Numbered from the stretch's first letter, positions 10,737-22,766 are shown. The stretch: DNA of 64,000 bases from Triatoma infestans (GCA_011037195.1 JAAEAF010000232.1:62001-126000); one strand, 5' to 3'. A program made the numbers and translations. Notes: generated from the sequence alone by a model not told the origin.

Positions 10737-11645
10737 CTAAAAATTAAATTCTTGAATTAACTCATATCGGTACCTCCAAGCATGCCGAGCATAATAAATG
10801 AGACAACGACAGTCAGTGCCGTTCAGGAAGGTTACAAGTTCAGACCTTGTTAATCTGGAAACTCCCACATAAAGAACCCGAAGTACAGACAAAATGGAAC
10901 ACTCGGCCATAAAATGGAACAAATCCTCAACTTTTCTAGAGTCACACAGGGAGCAAATTTCAATTTCTCTTTCAAGCCAGGGTGTATGATTCAGATATAG
11001 CAGCTCACCGCGCAATTTAAAAAGCCACCGCAGTTCAATTAAGGAAAAGCCAGAAGATTGATCCCTCAACAGGCTACACATGCTGAAATCATGATCCAAT
11101 TCCTTATATAAGAGGAAATGAGCAGAGACTGTAGACCTCAACACACACTCCCCCCGATGAGCCGCTTTTATTCTATTAACCAAAGCCAAAAGCTGGTTTT
11201 TCCACTCTGATATAGAGTCAATGGAACAATCAAACTGACAAGAGTATTTCCGAGCAAGATCAATCCAACTCTTAAACCAAGATGTTTTCTTTTTAATTAT
11301 CTCCAACGCAGTTATTCTTGGGAGGCGGTGTGAAGGGAGGTTGATAACTTTTAAACAGTATTTAAAATGCAATTTAAGTGTATAGACCATCAAAAGGTCA
11401 ACCCCAGACTCAATATACACCATATAATTAGGGGTGGCGGTAGGAAGAGAAAATAATTTTTTGATAAAGAATCTTTGAAATTTCTCAAGCTCCTCGTATC
11501 GCTGAAATCCCCACACTTGGGCCGCATAGGAAACCACAGATCTACACACAGAATTGAAAAGCTGGAACTTAAATGGCAAAGGCACCAAGTTCTGGGAGAA
11601 AAAACCAGACCAGACACCATTAACAGCACGTTTACCAACGGACAC
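10737..11645 (-). pseudogene. ORF2 C-terminal part (RT thumb and Cys/His motif)
   Basis: 302 codons open. It starts after the RT palm with the 'FNSVCRSVVSYAAQVWGF' thumb block, continues with 'LEKFQRFFIKKLFSLP' and ends with a zinc-knuckle-like C-x2-C...H-x4-C (CSLCDSRKVEDLFHFMAEC, around residues 232-250) and a short tail. The same block occurs in the elements at 40273-41812 and 16728-19330, so the three belong to one group. It is separated from the RT core by a frameshift at the small palindrome 11684-11715. Confidence 0.85.
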
Positions 11646-11683
11646 TTTTTCCGCAAGATGACGCTTGAAAGAGAGCCGAGGGG

Positions 11684-11715
11684 TTAATTATTTAAACCCC
11701 CGTTTAAATAATTAA
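11684..11715. repeat. perfect 14-bp palindrome at an ORF2 frameshift
   Basis: Arms TTAATTATTTAAAC (11684-11697) and its exact complement (11702-11715) around CCCC. It interrupts the reading between the 'FNYL' block of the RT and the thumb domain, and creates the stop codons there. Confidence 0.85.
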
Positions 11716-12623
11716 ACTGATTGACTACCTCAAGCCGCTGGCCTTTGAAGTACCACATTTCTTTAGATGCAAGTCTACCCCCTCTACGGAATACAAGAAC
11801 CTTAGATTTATCAGTATTCACTGACAAATTCCACAGATCACAGTAAGTCGAAAGCTTATCTATATTTCTCTGTAGACTTACAGGATTGTCCGCAAGCAAC
11901 ACCACATCATCCGCATACATTAAAACCTTGACAGAAGTGCCACCAACAAGAACACCCCCATCAAGGAAAGCGGGCAGATCATCGAGAAATAAAGAGAATA
12001 AAAGTGGGCTCAACAAGCAACCCTTGCCTGAGCCCACCCTGGACACGGAAATACTCCGAAATACCACTGGAACCCCTAACCGCGGCAGATGAATTTGAGT
12101 ATAAGGACTTCAAACAGTTGATGAATTTGGACGAGACCCCAATGTTGAAGAGCTTTAAGTACAAAGACTGATGATTAATGTGGTCGAAGGCCGCTCTAAA
12201 ATCAACAAAGAAACAAAACAATTTGTTTCCTTTTTTTAGAAATTTCAAATTGACAATATTTAATAAGGTGAACAAGTTGTCAAAGGTTGAGTAGCCACGC
12301 CTAAATCCCGCTTGGAATTCACCAAGCAGATTATTTTCTTCAACAAAAACTTCCAGGCGTCGGAGTAAAAGACCCGTAAATATCTTGGACACCGCATCCA
12401 GGCAGGAAATCCCACGGTAGTTTGCTACATCAGTAGGGTCACCGCGCTTAAATAAGGGGAAGATAATAGCCTTACTAAAACTAATGGGAGTCTCTCCTGA
12501 ATCATAGATATAATTAACTAGGGATAAAACATGCTCAAAAAATATTAGGGGGGCATTTTTAAAAAATTCTGCGGTCACACGGTCAGGTCCAGGAGCCTTA
12601 TTACTTTTCAGATCACTTACCAC
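11684..12623 (-). pseudogene. ORF2 reverse transcriptase core, two frames
   Basis: The first frame (11979-12623) carries the RT blocks in order: 'NKAPGPDRVTAEFFKN' (RT0/1), 'SFSKAIIFPLFKRGDP' and 'ANYRGISCLDAVSKIF' (RT2), 'GEFQAGFRRGYSTFDNL' (RT2a/3), 'CFFVDFRAAFDHIN' (RT3, palm Asp) and 'GLRQG' (RT4). A frameshift near 12030 moves the reading to 11684-12067, which holds 'CLLSPLLFSLFLDDLP', the catalytic 'YADDVVLLADN' (RT5) and 'LSVNTDKSKVLVF' (RT6). All catalytic Asp residues are present, so only the frameshifts disable it. Confidence 0.88.
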
Positions 12624-14005
12624 ATAAGTAAGCTCATCACAACAAAAAGGTGCATCCAGAGAAAATTTCGGGAAGCAGAAAAAATTTCGGGTTCAGCGAA
12701 AAGAACTATTGAAGAATTAGATGAGGAAGGATTTAACAATTTTTCAAAATGAGAGACCCATGCACACATTTTAATATTATTACCGCAAATAAAATTTATA
12801 ATTTTAAAACTATTAATTAGTTTCCATAATTCTCTAGTATTAGTGATAGACCTAAATTTCTTACTCAATAGATTATAGAAAAGAATTTTTGCATTTTTAC
12901 AGATATATTTATATTGCTTGTTGGCATCAATATATGCCGCTTTCACAAGTGTGGAGTTTGTTTTCTGAAATAATTTCAAAAGAGTAAATGACTTTAATCT
13001 AGCTCTTAAACAAGAATAATCAAACCAGGGTTTTTTTCTGTATTTGCGAATAAAAGAAGGATTTGCTCGATTAATAGGCCAAGAGGTTTTTACTGCATCT
13101 AATAATACATTCAACCATTGTTGAGGTTCGGTAGGAAATAGAGAAATTTTATTTAAGGAGACCTCTAAATTATTTTTATATTGCGAAGATAAATCATCAA
13201 GCCACATTAATTGAGGTAGTGGGGGGAGAATGTTATCAGTACAAGAATTTTGAAAGGAAATAATACAGTTAATTGGAAGGTGATCGGAGAAATAAAAAGG
13301 CAGAACTTTAAAATCCTCAATAACAGAAATGATATCCGATGATGTGCAACAGAGATCTATTACAGAGCAACCTAGCGGACTTATATAAGTATACTCACCA
13401 TCAGTATCTCCCCGAAAACGACCGTTAAGAATAATCAAGTCCTGGTTATCACAGAATTCCAGAAATTTGGTGCCCCTACCATTCAGAATTCCATCCTTGG
13501 AAGATCTAAACTGCCCACATTTTGTATTATCGTAAAACAACTCCTCAGGAAGAGCCTGCGAAGAAGCAAGCCTGACATTCATATCCCCTACAACAATTAG
13601 TTTTAAAGAAGAATGATCATTCACAAAATTGGTTAAATTTTGAAAATCCTCATCCCAAGAGGTAGAACTTAAATAGACAGGAATAATAAAAAATTCTTGG
13701 AATGAGGTATTGATATGAATAACATTTTTACCACCAATATTTGAAAAACGAATATTATTACTTGGCAACGAAGATCTGATACCATATAGCTCACCTCCCT
13801 TAGCCCTGCCGTACTTGGAAGACCTAACCGCAGAAATCCAACATAAATTAAAGTCTGAAAAATATTTTTTATAAAAATCAAAGTTCACTTCTGTAATGAA
13901 AGTTTCGATAAGAATAAACACATCATAAGTTTTATTGAAATCTAAAAACATAAATTCCTCTATTTTACTTTTTAAACCTGAAATATTATATGAAATTATA
14001 GACAA
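12617..14005 (-). pseudogene. ORF2 N-terminal APE-type endonuclease
   Basis: Apurinic-like endonuclease motifs are in order: 'YNISGLKSK' (start), 'FILIETFIT' (catalytic Glu, about residue 34), 'IVVGDMNVRL' (GDxN), 'YTYISPLGCSVIDL' and 'FSDHLPINCII' (catalytic His). It nicks DNA for target-primed reverse transcription. The frame is open upstream of the first motif, so the true start is uncertain. A frameshift near 12650 cuts it off from the RT. The linker 'KKPWFDYSCLRARLKS' is typical of the group. Confidence 0.88.
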
Positions 14006-14077
14006 GTTATTATCAGAGGTAATCTTTGATTCCGAAACTTTGTCACCAATATTACATTTCCGGCCGACGGCGCAACC

Positions 14078-15040
14078 TCAGGATGAAAGCTTTGCTTGGT
14101 GTAGAAGAGGAGGAGGGGGCGATGATCTAGCCCCAGAGAAGACACAATTGTGTGATGACTTATCTGCTGGATGGGGATCTGACAGAAGAGACTCGATAAA
14201 ATTAACAAAATTAAGCCCCAATAACTGTGGTAATTTTTCATGTCCATTTCCATCACCAAACCTGAGTCCCTGCGTAAATGACCATTCAAATCTGCTCCCA
14301 TTGACAATCAAATGCTCTCCTGATAGAAAAACTTTTTCATTTGGGCTTCTACGCAAAATCTCTCTTTTTAATAAGAGGAGCCTGGATCTTTTTTTCCTTG
14401 AGTTTACAGGCAAATCCTGATGTACAATGAATCCTGTATTCTTTAAACATCTACATGCACTCAGTACATTCTGCCTGTCTTGAAAATGCGTAAATGTAAC
14501 TAAAAGGGGCTGATTCTGAACAGGTCTAGAAGCAAGTTGAACCACACTTAAAAAATCTTTGTTAACATTAACCTGCAAAACTTGAAGACAAAAATCTGTC
14601 ACTACAATGCGTAAATTATCTTCTGGGTTATATTTGAGGCCTCTAAAAATAAGATTATTACGCATTGTTCTATATTCAATAGAGTCCAGTTTCTTCTCGG
14701 TTTTATCCTGAAATGATTTCAATAAACCAATATCTTGCTTCAGTCGCCTATTTTCTTCGATTAAACTAGAATAGTTCTCTTGAAGAAGTTTAACATCATC
14801 CCTTGTAGCAACATTTGCTAACTTAGAGTCTAAGAGGCTATTCATAACACTTGACATAGACTCCATGAGCTGCCCCAAAGACAACTGACCAAGCTCTTGA
14901 GAGGGGGAAAGTCCAGCCAATTCCTTCAAAGCAAAAGACATTTTACTTTTTTTAACAGTAAATTCAGGAGAACTTCTAGATCTCTTTGGGCGAGGGGGCT
15001 GTGAAACTGGAGAAGAAGGCTGTGAAATTTTTGGAGGCAT
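14078..15040 (-). CDS. ORF1 protein with coiled coil and RRM-like domain
   Basis: I chose the ATG at 15040 (MPPKISQP), which opens a Pro/Ser/Lys-rich N-terminus. Next comes a predicted coiled coil (about residues 70-125, with LLQENYSSLIEENRRLKQDI) followed by an RRM-like block starting 'RTMRNNLIFRGLKY' and a basic C-terminal domain, the usual layout of ORF1 in CR1/L2/L1-type elements. Such proteins bind the element's RNA as trimers. No CCHC knuckles are seen. The frame is open for about 320 codons and is the only intact ORF of this element. The C-terminus overlaps the start of ORF2. Confidence 0.8.
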   Translation of the reverse strand: MPPKISQPSSPVSQPPRPKRSRSSPEFTVKKSKMSFALKELAGLSPSQELGQLSLGQLMESMSSVMNSLLDSKLANVATRDDVKLLQENYSSLIEENRRLKQDIGLLKSFQDKTEKKLDSIEYRTMRNNLIFRGLKYNPEDNLRIVVTDFCLQVLQVNVNKDFLSVVQLASRPVQNQPLLVTFTHFQDRQNVLSACRCLKNTGFIVHQDLPVNSRKKRSRLLLLKREILRRSPNEKVFLSGEHLIVNGSRFEWSFTQGLRFGDGNGHEKLPQLLGLNFVNFIESLLSDPHPADKSSHNCVFSGARSSPPPPLLHQAKLSS

Positions 15041-15655
15041 ACAAATTCGCCAGTAACTTGCCAAGTATATGAAATTCAAATACCTCGACAGGGCTCCAAA
15101 ATAAAATTAATTTAATAGACAATATTTAGATATATCACTTTAAATGTATTTAAATATGTAAAATGTATTTATTCACTTCATAAATAATCATTTATCAATG
15201 GAAGTAATAGTTAAATAAGAAACACTGTCAGATAGGTAAACTTCCAAATAAAAACAAAGTTCACTTGATAACAGAGGTCAATGCACTCTAGACTATACGT
15301 CTATTGGCCGATCAGCTGAAGATAATTCAGTCAGTGAATCGTCATTAAATCGTCATAAGTGACGTAGAGCAACCTCACTAACTAGCACGTACGTAATTTA
15401 CGTCACACAGACATACCTGTGCATGTATCCACATTAATAATTTTAATAGGAATTATTTCCTCTCGTTTCTCGAAATTGGCTCGATAGAAAATTTTGTAAC
15501 TTCGCAGGCACTCTGAGAACACTTTACACTAAAAGTCTGCCAAATTTCAGCACAAAAAAATATCTTTAAACCACTGAAATATCACAATAATCGAGACGCG
15601 ATGTTACCAGTATGACGTTCAACTGAGACTCTGGTCTATATATATATATATGTTA

Positions 15656-16690
15656 CGTTAACGTCAATCACCAGGAACTAATAATCCCTTTTTGTCATCA
15701 AAAACAAAATAAATTAACTGCAGTGGAATTGCAGGATCTTTATATTGTAAGTTACATAACATTTTTTAATACAAAAAGTAAAAAAAAAAAAAAATTCACA
15801 GAAAAGTCAAATTGATTAAATGAAAAAGAAAAATCAAGAAAAAAACACGCCGTGTCAATTTTAATAATACTTTATTGTATTTTCGCAAGTTACACGTCTA
15901 TACCAAACACGCAGTATAAATTCGAAATAGATTACACAAATAGTATAATTAATGTGGGTAACTGGTTCGACTATCTCCGTTAATATTCGGCATTCTTTCG
16001 GCAAGATGTCATCATGATTTTTAACATTGAAAATGTTTTATGGGAAGGTAATAATATGAATGTAATGAAATATAACGACACTTTTATTATATAGAATGGG
16101 AGTGATTGGAACATTCTAATCCCGAATGAGTGCCGAACGTTTACGCAGACAGTAGAACCAGTTACCTTGTCAAAAATCATGTGTTTGAATTAATAACAAT
16201 TTGATCTTTTTTTGTAGGGGGTAGAAGGTTATCTTTCTATAGATGTGTAATCAAATTCGATTTCAAACTGTTCTTTATATATATATATAGAGTGGTTAAT
16301 GGCATCAATAGCCTTGGTCTTTAGCCATTTTTCTCAAACTGTTGTTTTTACCAATGAATGTTGCTATGATATAGTCCAAAAAAAAACCATAAAACATTTT
16401 CAATGATTGGTAATTTTGTGAATATCAGTTAGTAGTTATAATTGGTGCGTTCTGGCGGCAAAATGTTTGAGCCACAGGCACTTACGAATCTACGCCCGAA
16501 GGCAGGGGTCTGGCGCGCGGCTACAAAATTACGATGAGACCCCTAAGTGATTTTTAACCTGGGAAAAATTTTTTTTTTGAGCCGGGAGATGGCATGCGAG
16601 GCATGCGGCTACGTTTTGAAAAATCTACATTGTTATGTGTATTATTATTTATGAGCTATATATATATGAGATTAGCCTGCGGCTATGTTT
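15656..16690. other. gene-free AT-rich stretch with one GC-richer patch
   Basis: No gene recognised. Short (TA)n tracts occur at 15637-15650 and 16277-16291. A GC-richer patch at 16480-16620 ('gaggcatgcggctacg' and similar) recurs in short form at 16670-16690. An A-run lies at 15780-15794. Confidence 0.5.
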
Positions 16691-16727
16691 TATAATATAC
16701 CAGACCTGAGTCGAGCAAACCAACATT

Positions 16728-19330
16728 TTGCTTTTTTTATTAAGAACGGTCAAACGTAACTATTATTTATATTGTAATTATAATTCATTCAGTACTTCCG
16801 CGATGGATTTATATAATAATTTCTACTCGACATTGCTACATATAGGACATGATGTTGGAATTTTTGTCAAGTGCAAACTCAGACATAAATTTCATAGTTA
16901 TAAATCATGGTTCACCCCTGATTGTAATATAGCCAAAACATTTGGTAAAAAAATCTTTTAGAAAATGCAAAAAATTAAAATTTCGTGAAGATGTATTAAA
17001 GTTATAATTATCGGCCAAAAGAATTTTTAGAAAAACCGTATTAAGTGTAAAATATGATTATTATAAAGAAATTCGATCAAAATTTAACTTCGCAAATAAT
17101 TCAAAAGATTTTTGGCATGCAGTAAGAGTATTTCAAAATAAAAATGTTAATAAAAATGAAATCGAAATGAATGTCTGGGAAAATTTTTATAAAAATATAT
17201 ACCCGGAACTTTTATGCAATGATCTTGACTACTTCGAGGTACATTGTCCCATCCTCGATGAGATTTTACTCTGGAGGAATTGATAAATAGCATCGGAGCG
17301 TCAAAAAAAAAATAAAGCTACTGGTCCAGACTTACTAAAAAATGAATTTTTTAAAATTGTACCCCTTTCCTGGAGGCACTATTTGTTGAATATGTTCAAT
17401 AAAATGTGGAATGATGAGGTGATACCTCCCTCTTGGTGTCAAGTTTACACGAAAATGTTATTTAAGAAGGGGGATCCCCTTAGTCCTGCTAACTATAGGC
17501 CGATCTCATTAGTGAACACAGTTACAAAAATATTTACTTACATTCTAAACACTAGGCTTTCCAAGTGGGCCGAATTGTATAACATAATACCTAATGAACA
17601 ACTAGGCTTCCGTCGAAATAAAGGATGCCGCGATGGAATTTTCATTTTAAGTTCTGCGATTAATAATTCAACTGCGTGCTACAGGCGGGCAGATGTATGG
17701 GATCATTGTTGATTTTCGCAGAGCTTTCGATTCGGTCTGTCCCATCAAATTATGGGAGAAACTGCTAAATTTAGGTGCTAATGGCCGTTGTGGAAGGGGA
17801 TTCAAGATCTAAAGATATAAATATTACAGAAGGCGTCCTCCAAGGTGAGATATTAGCCCTTTATTATTCTCCTTATACCTGAGCAATATAATTGAATTCT
17901 TCGAAAACAATGGGGCCCGCGGAGTCAATATTAAAACTAATCAAGAACTTTTAATGCTGCTTTATGCAGATGACATTGCCATTCTAGCGCCGTCCTGGAG
18001 AGATGCACAAGTCAGTCTTAATATTTTGTATAAATACTGTCGCGAAAACTCATTAGAAGTCAATCTATCGAAAACGGTGATAGTTTCTTTCAAGAAATCG
18101 GGGAGAAAAAATTTAAAAGCGCTATATTACAATAATGAACCTATTCAGTTTAAACAGAATTTTAAATATCTGGGTGTACCGTTTTCTTCTAGCGGAAAAT
18201 TTAGGTTAGCAGCAAATTATTTTTCTTCTAAAAGCCAAATAGCTATCCCCCAAGTTTTAAATATTCTTTGTAAATGTAAATCTTACACATGGTATGCAAA
18301 ATTGAAGCTATTTAATAGTTAAATAAAGTCAACCTTATTGTACTGCTCGGAAATCTGGGCCCTCCAGTACGAAAATATTGTTGAAAAAATTCAAATAAAA
18401 TTCTTTAAATTACTTTTAAGTCTGCCCGTACATACTCCTGACGTGTATGTGAGATTAGAATCCTGTCAGCTCCCTCTGAAATGTACAATATTCAAAAGAA
18501 TATTAAAATGGTGGCATAAGCTATTAGTCATGCCTTCGGATTCTCTTCCAAGAGTATGATTTTAAGCTTATTGGAAGTAATGGAAACTCAAAAACTCCCT
18601 TTCAATTGAGCGGTTAAGCTGTACCATATGCTAATTGAGATTGGTGCTCAAGATATATGGCAGTTACAAGATCCAGAAATCCTGAAAAGCCTACAAGAGA
18701 AGTACAATAATAACTGTAGGTGTACCGATATAAATAAAGCACTAATTTCTTCTTATAATATCCATTTTAGAAATGTATTACCTTCCCTCTTCATTCAGCA
18801 GCCTTATCTTAATTTAAATATAAATTATGTAAAGTTAAAAATTTTAGCACAAATACGCTTAGCATCCAAAAAGTTCCCAGTGTTATATTTAAATGGCAAA
18901 AAATGCAATTCGAGCCCGATAAAGAGTGTACATTATGTAAATTGAAAGAACCAGATAGTTTAGAACACTTTTTTCTAAATTGTTCATTGTTTAGCTCTAC
19001 CCGCCAAAAATGGCTAAGTAAATATATTAGTTGTTACTCTGACCCTTTTTTCCAGTTAACAGATCTTAATTCGATTGAAAAAGTTAAATATTTAACTTTT
19101 ATAAACTTTAAACGCTTTTAAACTTTTTATTGTTTAATAAAAAACAATAACAAAACAAAATTATCTGTTTCATGATTTAATCTGTGTAATAATGTATTGT
19201 TTCCTCTTTCTTTGTTTATCTCAGTTCGATTGACTGGTAAGTTGTGTGTTAGCAACTCGACATTGTCGAGCAGCCCCACTGACAATTCTTTACGAATAAA
19301 GTGTTTCTCTCTCTTTTATTATACTAAACA
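16728..19330 (+). pseudogene. decayed CR1/Jockey-group non-LTR retrotransposon (ORF2 part)
   Basis: Broken ORF2 on the + strand, missing the endonuclease. RT blocks are visible: 'ATGPDLLKNEFFK' (near 17320), 'KMLFKKGDPLSPANYRPISLVNTVTKIF' within 17445-17535, 'NEQLGFRRNKGCRDGIF' (17592-17643), 'VDFRRAFDSV' (near 17710), the catalytic 'LLYADDIAILAP' (17957-17990) and 'LEVNLSKTVIVSF' (18055-18092). A C-terminal Cys/His motif 'CTLCKLKEPDSLEHFFLNC' sits near 18929-18985. Stops at 17712, 18322, 18559 and a frameshift near 18900 disable it. The 3' end probably lies near 19300-19330 ('aataaagtgtttctctc'). It is the same group as the element at 10399-15655 but clearly diverged from it. Confidence 0.82.
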
Positions 19331-19806
19331 AGCCCTCAACTTGAGAGATAAATAAATTAATTGCTGCCACACATTCATTTATTTATTATAGTAATTGGAA
19401 TTATTCTGCTAATTTCAGTCAATTTTTTTAATTTTCTCAATAAATGCTGTCCCCTTGGTTTAGTTTATTGTAATTTTTATGTCTATTTGGAAATTATTCA
19501 TTTACAATTATATCATATTGCATTATATATATTTATATATATCACTTTAATTTTGTAACAGTACTATTTACAAGATTTCTTTCTTTTCCTCTTTTGTTTG
19601 GTTTTTGTTGTTTTGATTATAGTTATGTATTTCCATTTAAAATGTAAAGGATTAATTTTTTGTGAATCTTAATTAAGTATTTTATAATTATGTAAAAGAT
19701 TTTTCATTTTACCTTTATTGTATTTTTTGATATATTGTAGCAACTCCATGCTATAAAAAAGTGTATTCTTTTAAAGCATCAAAATATAATAATAATAATT
19801 ATAATT

Positions 19807-20990
19807 ATGGAAGATCTCTCGACCGTTAACTTGTATGAAGGAAAGGATTTTGAGTTTCGGTCTTTTTTAACCAAAAATAAAAAAAACTTAAATTTTTGCT
19901 AACGTTTCGACAAATATATTGTCTTTTTCAAGGCCTACAACATATAAATACAATAGGTTATTTTTTGAAAGTCAAAATCAAAAACAAAACAAAAAAAAAA
20001 TAGAAAGTAATAATAATTAAAATTATGGATTAATTTATAAAACATTTTTTTGGTTTACTTACATAAAAAATAAAAAATATAAAAAAAACTAATAAAAAAT
20101 CTTTAAAACATATCCAACTTGAAAACTTATGTAAAATTTAGAATTAAAAAGTTGAGAACACCTCAACAACACAGAGAAAAGTGAGTATATTTATAACGGG
20201 ACTAGAGGAGAAAGGGGTCTATTTGGAAAAACAAGGTCAGGGATTAAGAAATCAGGTTTTAGAAATCAGGTGTTTAGTGAGTGCTGTTATGTTATCAGAG
20301 TTAGGTTTTACCAACATGACTATGACTTTAGAAAAAACAAACCTAACTCTGATAACATAACAGCACTCACTATACACCATACTGAAAAAAGACACGATTT
20401 TGACTTTTCTAACACCATTATTTTGGCAACTGAACATAATAGGAAAAAACTTAATTTTTTAGAAATGCTTAATATAAAAAAAGAGAAAAATTCTATTAAT
20501 TATAGGACAGATACCAACGGTCTCTCTTTAATTTATCATAACCTGATTTCTTAATCCCTGACCTTGTTTTTCCAAATAGACCCCTTTCTCCTCTAGTCCC
20601 GTTATAAATATACCTGCCTGCCTTTCACTATGGTTTATTTTTTCACTTTTCTCTGTGTTGTTGAGGTGTTCTCAACTTTTTAGTTCTAACTTTCACATAA
20701 GTTTTCAAGTTGGATATGTTCTAAAGATTTTTTATTAGTTTTTTTTATATTTTTTATGTAAGTAAACCAAAAAAATGTTTTATAAATTAATCCATAATTT
20801 TAATTATTATTACTTTCTGTGGTTTTTTTTTTTTTTTTTTTTTTACTTTCATAAAAAACTAAAATAACCTATTGTATTTGTATGTTGTAGGCCTTTAAAA
20901 AGACAATATATTTGTCGAAACGTTGGCAAAAATTTAAGTACTTTTATTTTTGGTTAAAAAAAGACCGAAACTCAAAATCCTTTCCTTCAT
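19807..20990. mobile_element. Penelope-like element, palindromic copy (family beta)
   Basis: Two copies of an element's 3' region meet head to head. Left arm 19835-20330 and right arm 20335-20990 are near-perfect inverted repeats apart from deletions; the centre is near 20310-20340. The outer arm parts carry 'tatttgtcgaaacgttggc'. A 28-nt extension (19807-19834) exists only on the left. The 13-bp AATAATTATAATT flanks both sides (19794-19806, 20991-21003). The right arm encodes the PLE C-terminus. Inverted partial copies, variable TSDs and a short one-sided extension are known features of Penelope insertions. Confidence 0.8.
20335..20554 (+). pseudogene. C-terminal end of a Penelope-like polyprotein (GIY-YIG side)
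   Basis: About 70 codons: 'KPNSDNITALTIHHTEK' followed by 'HDFDFSNTIILATEHN', 'RKKLNFLEMLNIKKEKNSIN' and 'TDTNGLSLIYHNLIS', stop near 20552. The order H-x-FDF, 'IL-x2-E', 'K-x2-EM-x-IK' and a final 'D-x2-GL-x2-IY' tail is what the end of PLE GIY-YIG endonuclease domains looks like. No RT or GIY-YIG core remains. The left arm carries the start of the same block on the - strand (about 20252-20330), cut by a deletion. Confidence 0.72.
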
Positions 20991-20997
20991 AATAATT

Positions 20998-21245
20998 ATA
21001 ATTCATTTACAATACATGCTTATAATATATTTTGAATATTGGCTTTGATATGTACATTTTTAACAAAAATGTATTAATGTTTTCCAACTATTTTCTTGTT
21101 GGAATTAACAGCTGGAAATATTCTTTGTTTTGTAGACAAAGTGAAACTTCTATAAGCAAGATCATAAGGGGCAATATCTTTTACCTTGTCGGCTAATAAA
21201 TGGTAAGCGAAGTATATTAAGTAATTTGGATCTGCCGTTAATTTA
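20998..21245 (+). repeat. dispersed repeat shared with 38880-39145
   Basis: Shares long runs such as 'cttgttggaattaacagctg', 'ttgttttgtagacaaagtga' and 'taatttggatctgccgttaa' with 38880-39145; part of it also occurs at 16697-16790. No ORF. Nature unknown. Confidence 0.7.
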
Positions 21246-21294
21246 TGTTAGTTAATTTATGAAATTGATACTATATGTTTAGGTTTCAATTTTT

Positions 21295-21628
21295 GAAAAT
21301 GTGGCTGGGTTCGCAATGCTGGATAACATCGATTATTTTATCCGTCGTAGCATGCATATTAGTTTTATTCCTGACCAGTTTCGGATATTCATCCATCGTC
21401 AGAGCAAATTCACCAAGTTTGTGTAGAGAGTTCATATCAACAAAATGTATCTGTAGATTCACCTGAGTCTATAGACTATTCTGCAGACCCACCTGAGTTT
21501 TTTCTGCGACAACTGAGTCTACAGAAACATTTCGTTGAAGTGAACTCTCTACACAAACTTGGTGAATTTGCTCTGACGATGGATGAATATCCGACACCGG
21601 GCATGCTACGACGGATAAAATAATGGAT
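21295..21628. mobile_element. Penelope-type palindromic element, family gamma
   Basis: Inverted arms ('attattttatccgtcgtagc' and complement; 'tcaccaagtttgtgtagaga' and complement) meet around 21450-21530. A 33-nt extension at the left end (21295-21327) has no partner. GTTTCAATTTTT flanks both sides (21283-21294, 21629-21640): a 12-bp TSD. The arms hold a CTGACGA box, a 4-bp stem and CGAAAC. At 334 bp it is the shortest of the set and non-coding. Confidence 0.72.
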
Positions 21629-21689
21629 GTTTCAATTTTTATTTGCATAATTTGTTAGTTATCTATCTTCTTAAGCTTTGTTCATCCCA

Positions 21690-21865
21690 GGGGATAAGAT
21701 TAACTCAGTGGTAGTGCAAGGAGCAAGGAGTAGCTACGCGATGGTATCGTGTTCCTACCCTTAGATTATTCTCGGCTCCAGAAGCTTCTATCAGGTGAAG
21801 GGCAGTGCTGTCTATAGCGAGAGGAACACTGTCTGCATATTAGCAGGGCACTTAAAAAAATAACT
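21690..21865 (+). repeat. SINE family B, diverged
   Basis: 'gggataagattaactcagtg' head, then the family B body ('cttagattattctcggctcc', 'ctgtctatagcgagagga', 'cagggca'). Confidence 0.65.
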
Positions 21866-22104
21866 TATCTCATTAAATTTATTATAAGCCAAATATCCTT
21901 TAGTAATTTGATTTGGTGCGCTCGGGAATTTTGAATGCTACATTTCAAAATCTATATATATATATATTTGTTTTTATCTTTGTCTGTGTTTGCCTCTGCA
22001 ATTTACAGAGGAATTGCTTGCTAAAATTTTACAGTTATAAATAGAATTTTTTTTTTTTTTTTTTTTTAATATAATGAATTAAATGCACAAACATTAAAAA
22101 TTAT

Positions 22105-22598
22105 TGTGGTGGTTGGTTCCGCAGAGCTGGAAAGCATCAGAGATATTTTCCGTGGTAGCCTGCTTCATTTTGTGGTCATCGACCGGTTACGGGCGTTCGC
22201 CCATCTTCAGGATGCGTTTTTCAGACAGTGTGACAACACAGACTTGCACAGAGCAAACTTAGTTTTCACACTCCACGGTTTATGCATATATGTAGAAATT
22301 GATTTTGCACTATGCAGGTCTGTGTGTTAACGCACTGTTTTATCAAGACATCCTGATGATGGGTGAACGCTCGATAACCTTCTTAACAAAACACAAAATT
22401 ATCTCTGATGATTAAACAGGAGTGTGTAAACTAATTTTACTCTGTGCAAGTCTGTGTTGTCACACTGTCTGAAAAACGCATCCTGAAGATGGGCGAACGC
22501 CCGAAACCGTTCGATGACCACAAAATGTAGCAGGCTACCACGGAAAATGTCTCTGATGCTTTCCAGCTCTGCGGAACCTACCAGCATAACAACAAAAT
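22105..22598. mobile_element. Penelope-type element, family alpha (copy 2)
   Basis: Arms 22105-22290 and about 22430-22598 are inverted copies of the family alpha arm and both retain the terminal extension ('ggttggttccgcagagctgg'). A third, diverged arm copy lies between them at about 22310-22420 and reads CCTGATGATGGG, 'tgaacgctcgataacc'. No clear TSD found. Confidence 0.68.
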
Positions 22599-22766
22599 AT
22601 TTCTTTCAAATATAAAACTTTTAATGAAAATAACTTCAGAAAAGCTACGTCACACATGGGTTCTCTATTTTTTCATTACCTTTTTACACTGTTACCTAGA
22701 CTATAATATCAAACATAATCGAACCAAACCTAACACTAAGAAGTGAGATAGAACCTAACGTCTCAG

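Larger units (their letters stand above)
10399..15655 (-). mobile_element. near full-length CR1/Jockey-group non-LTR retrotransposon
   Basis: About 5.2 kb on the - strand: a 5' UTR (about 15040-15655), ORF1 (14078-15040), ORF2 (about 14005 to 10737) and a 3' end that reads AATAAA, 'gtgcta', then a (TTA)n tail (10401-10441). There is no RNase H domain. Endonuclease, RT and a C-terminal Cys/His motif are all recognisable, but ORF2 has at least three frameshifts, so the copy is not active as it stands. The simple-repeat tail instead of poly(A) fits the CR1/L2 side of the Jockey superfamily; exact clade placement needs a tree. Confidence 0.85.
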
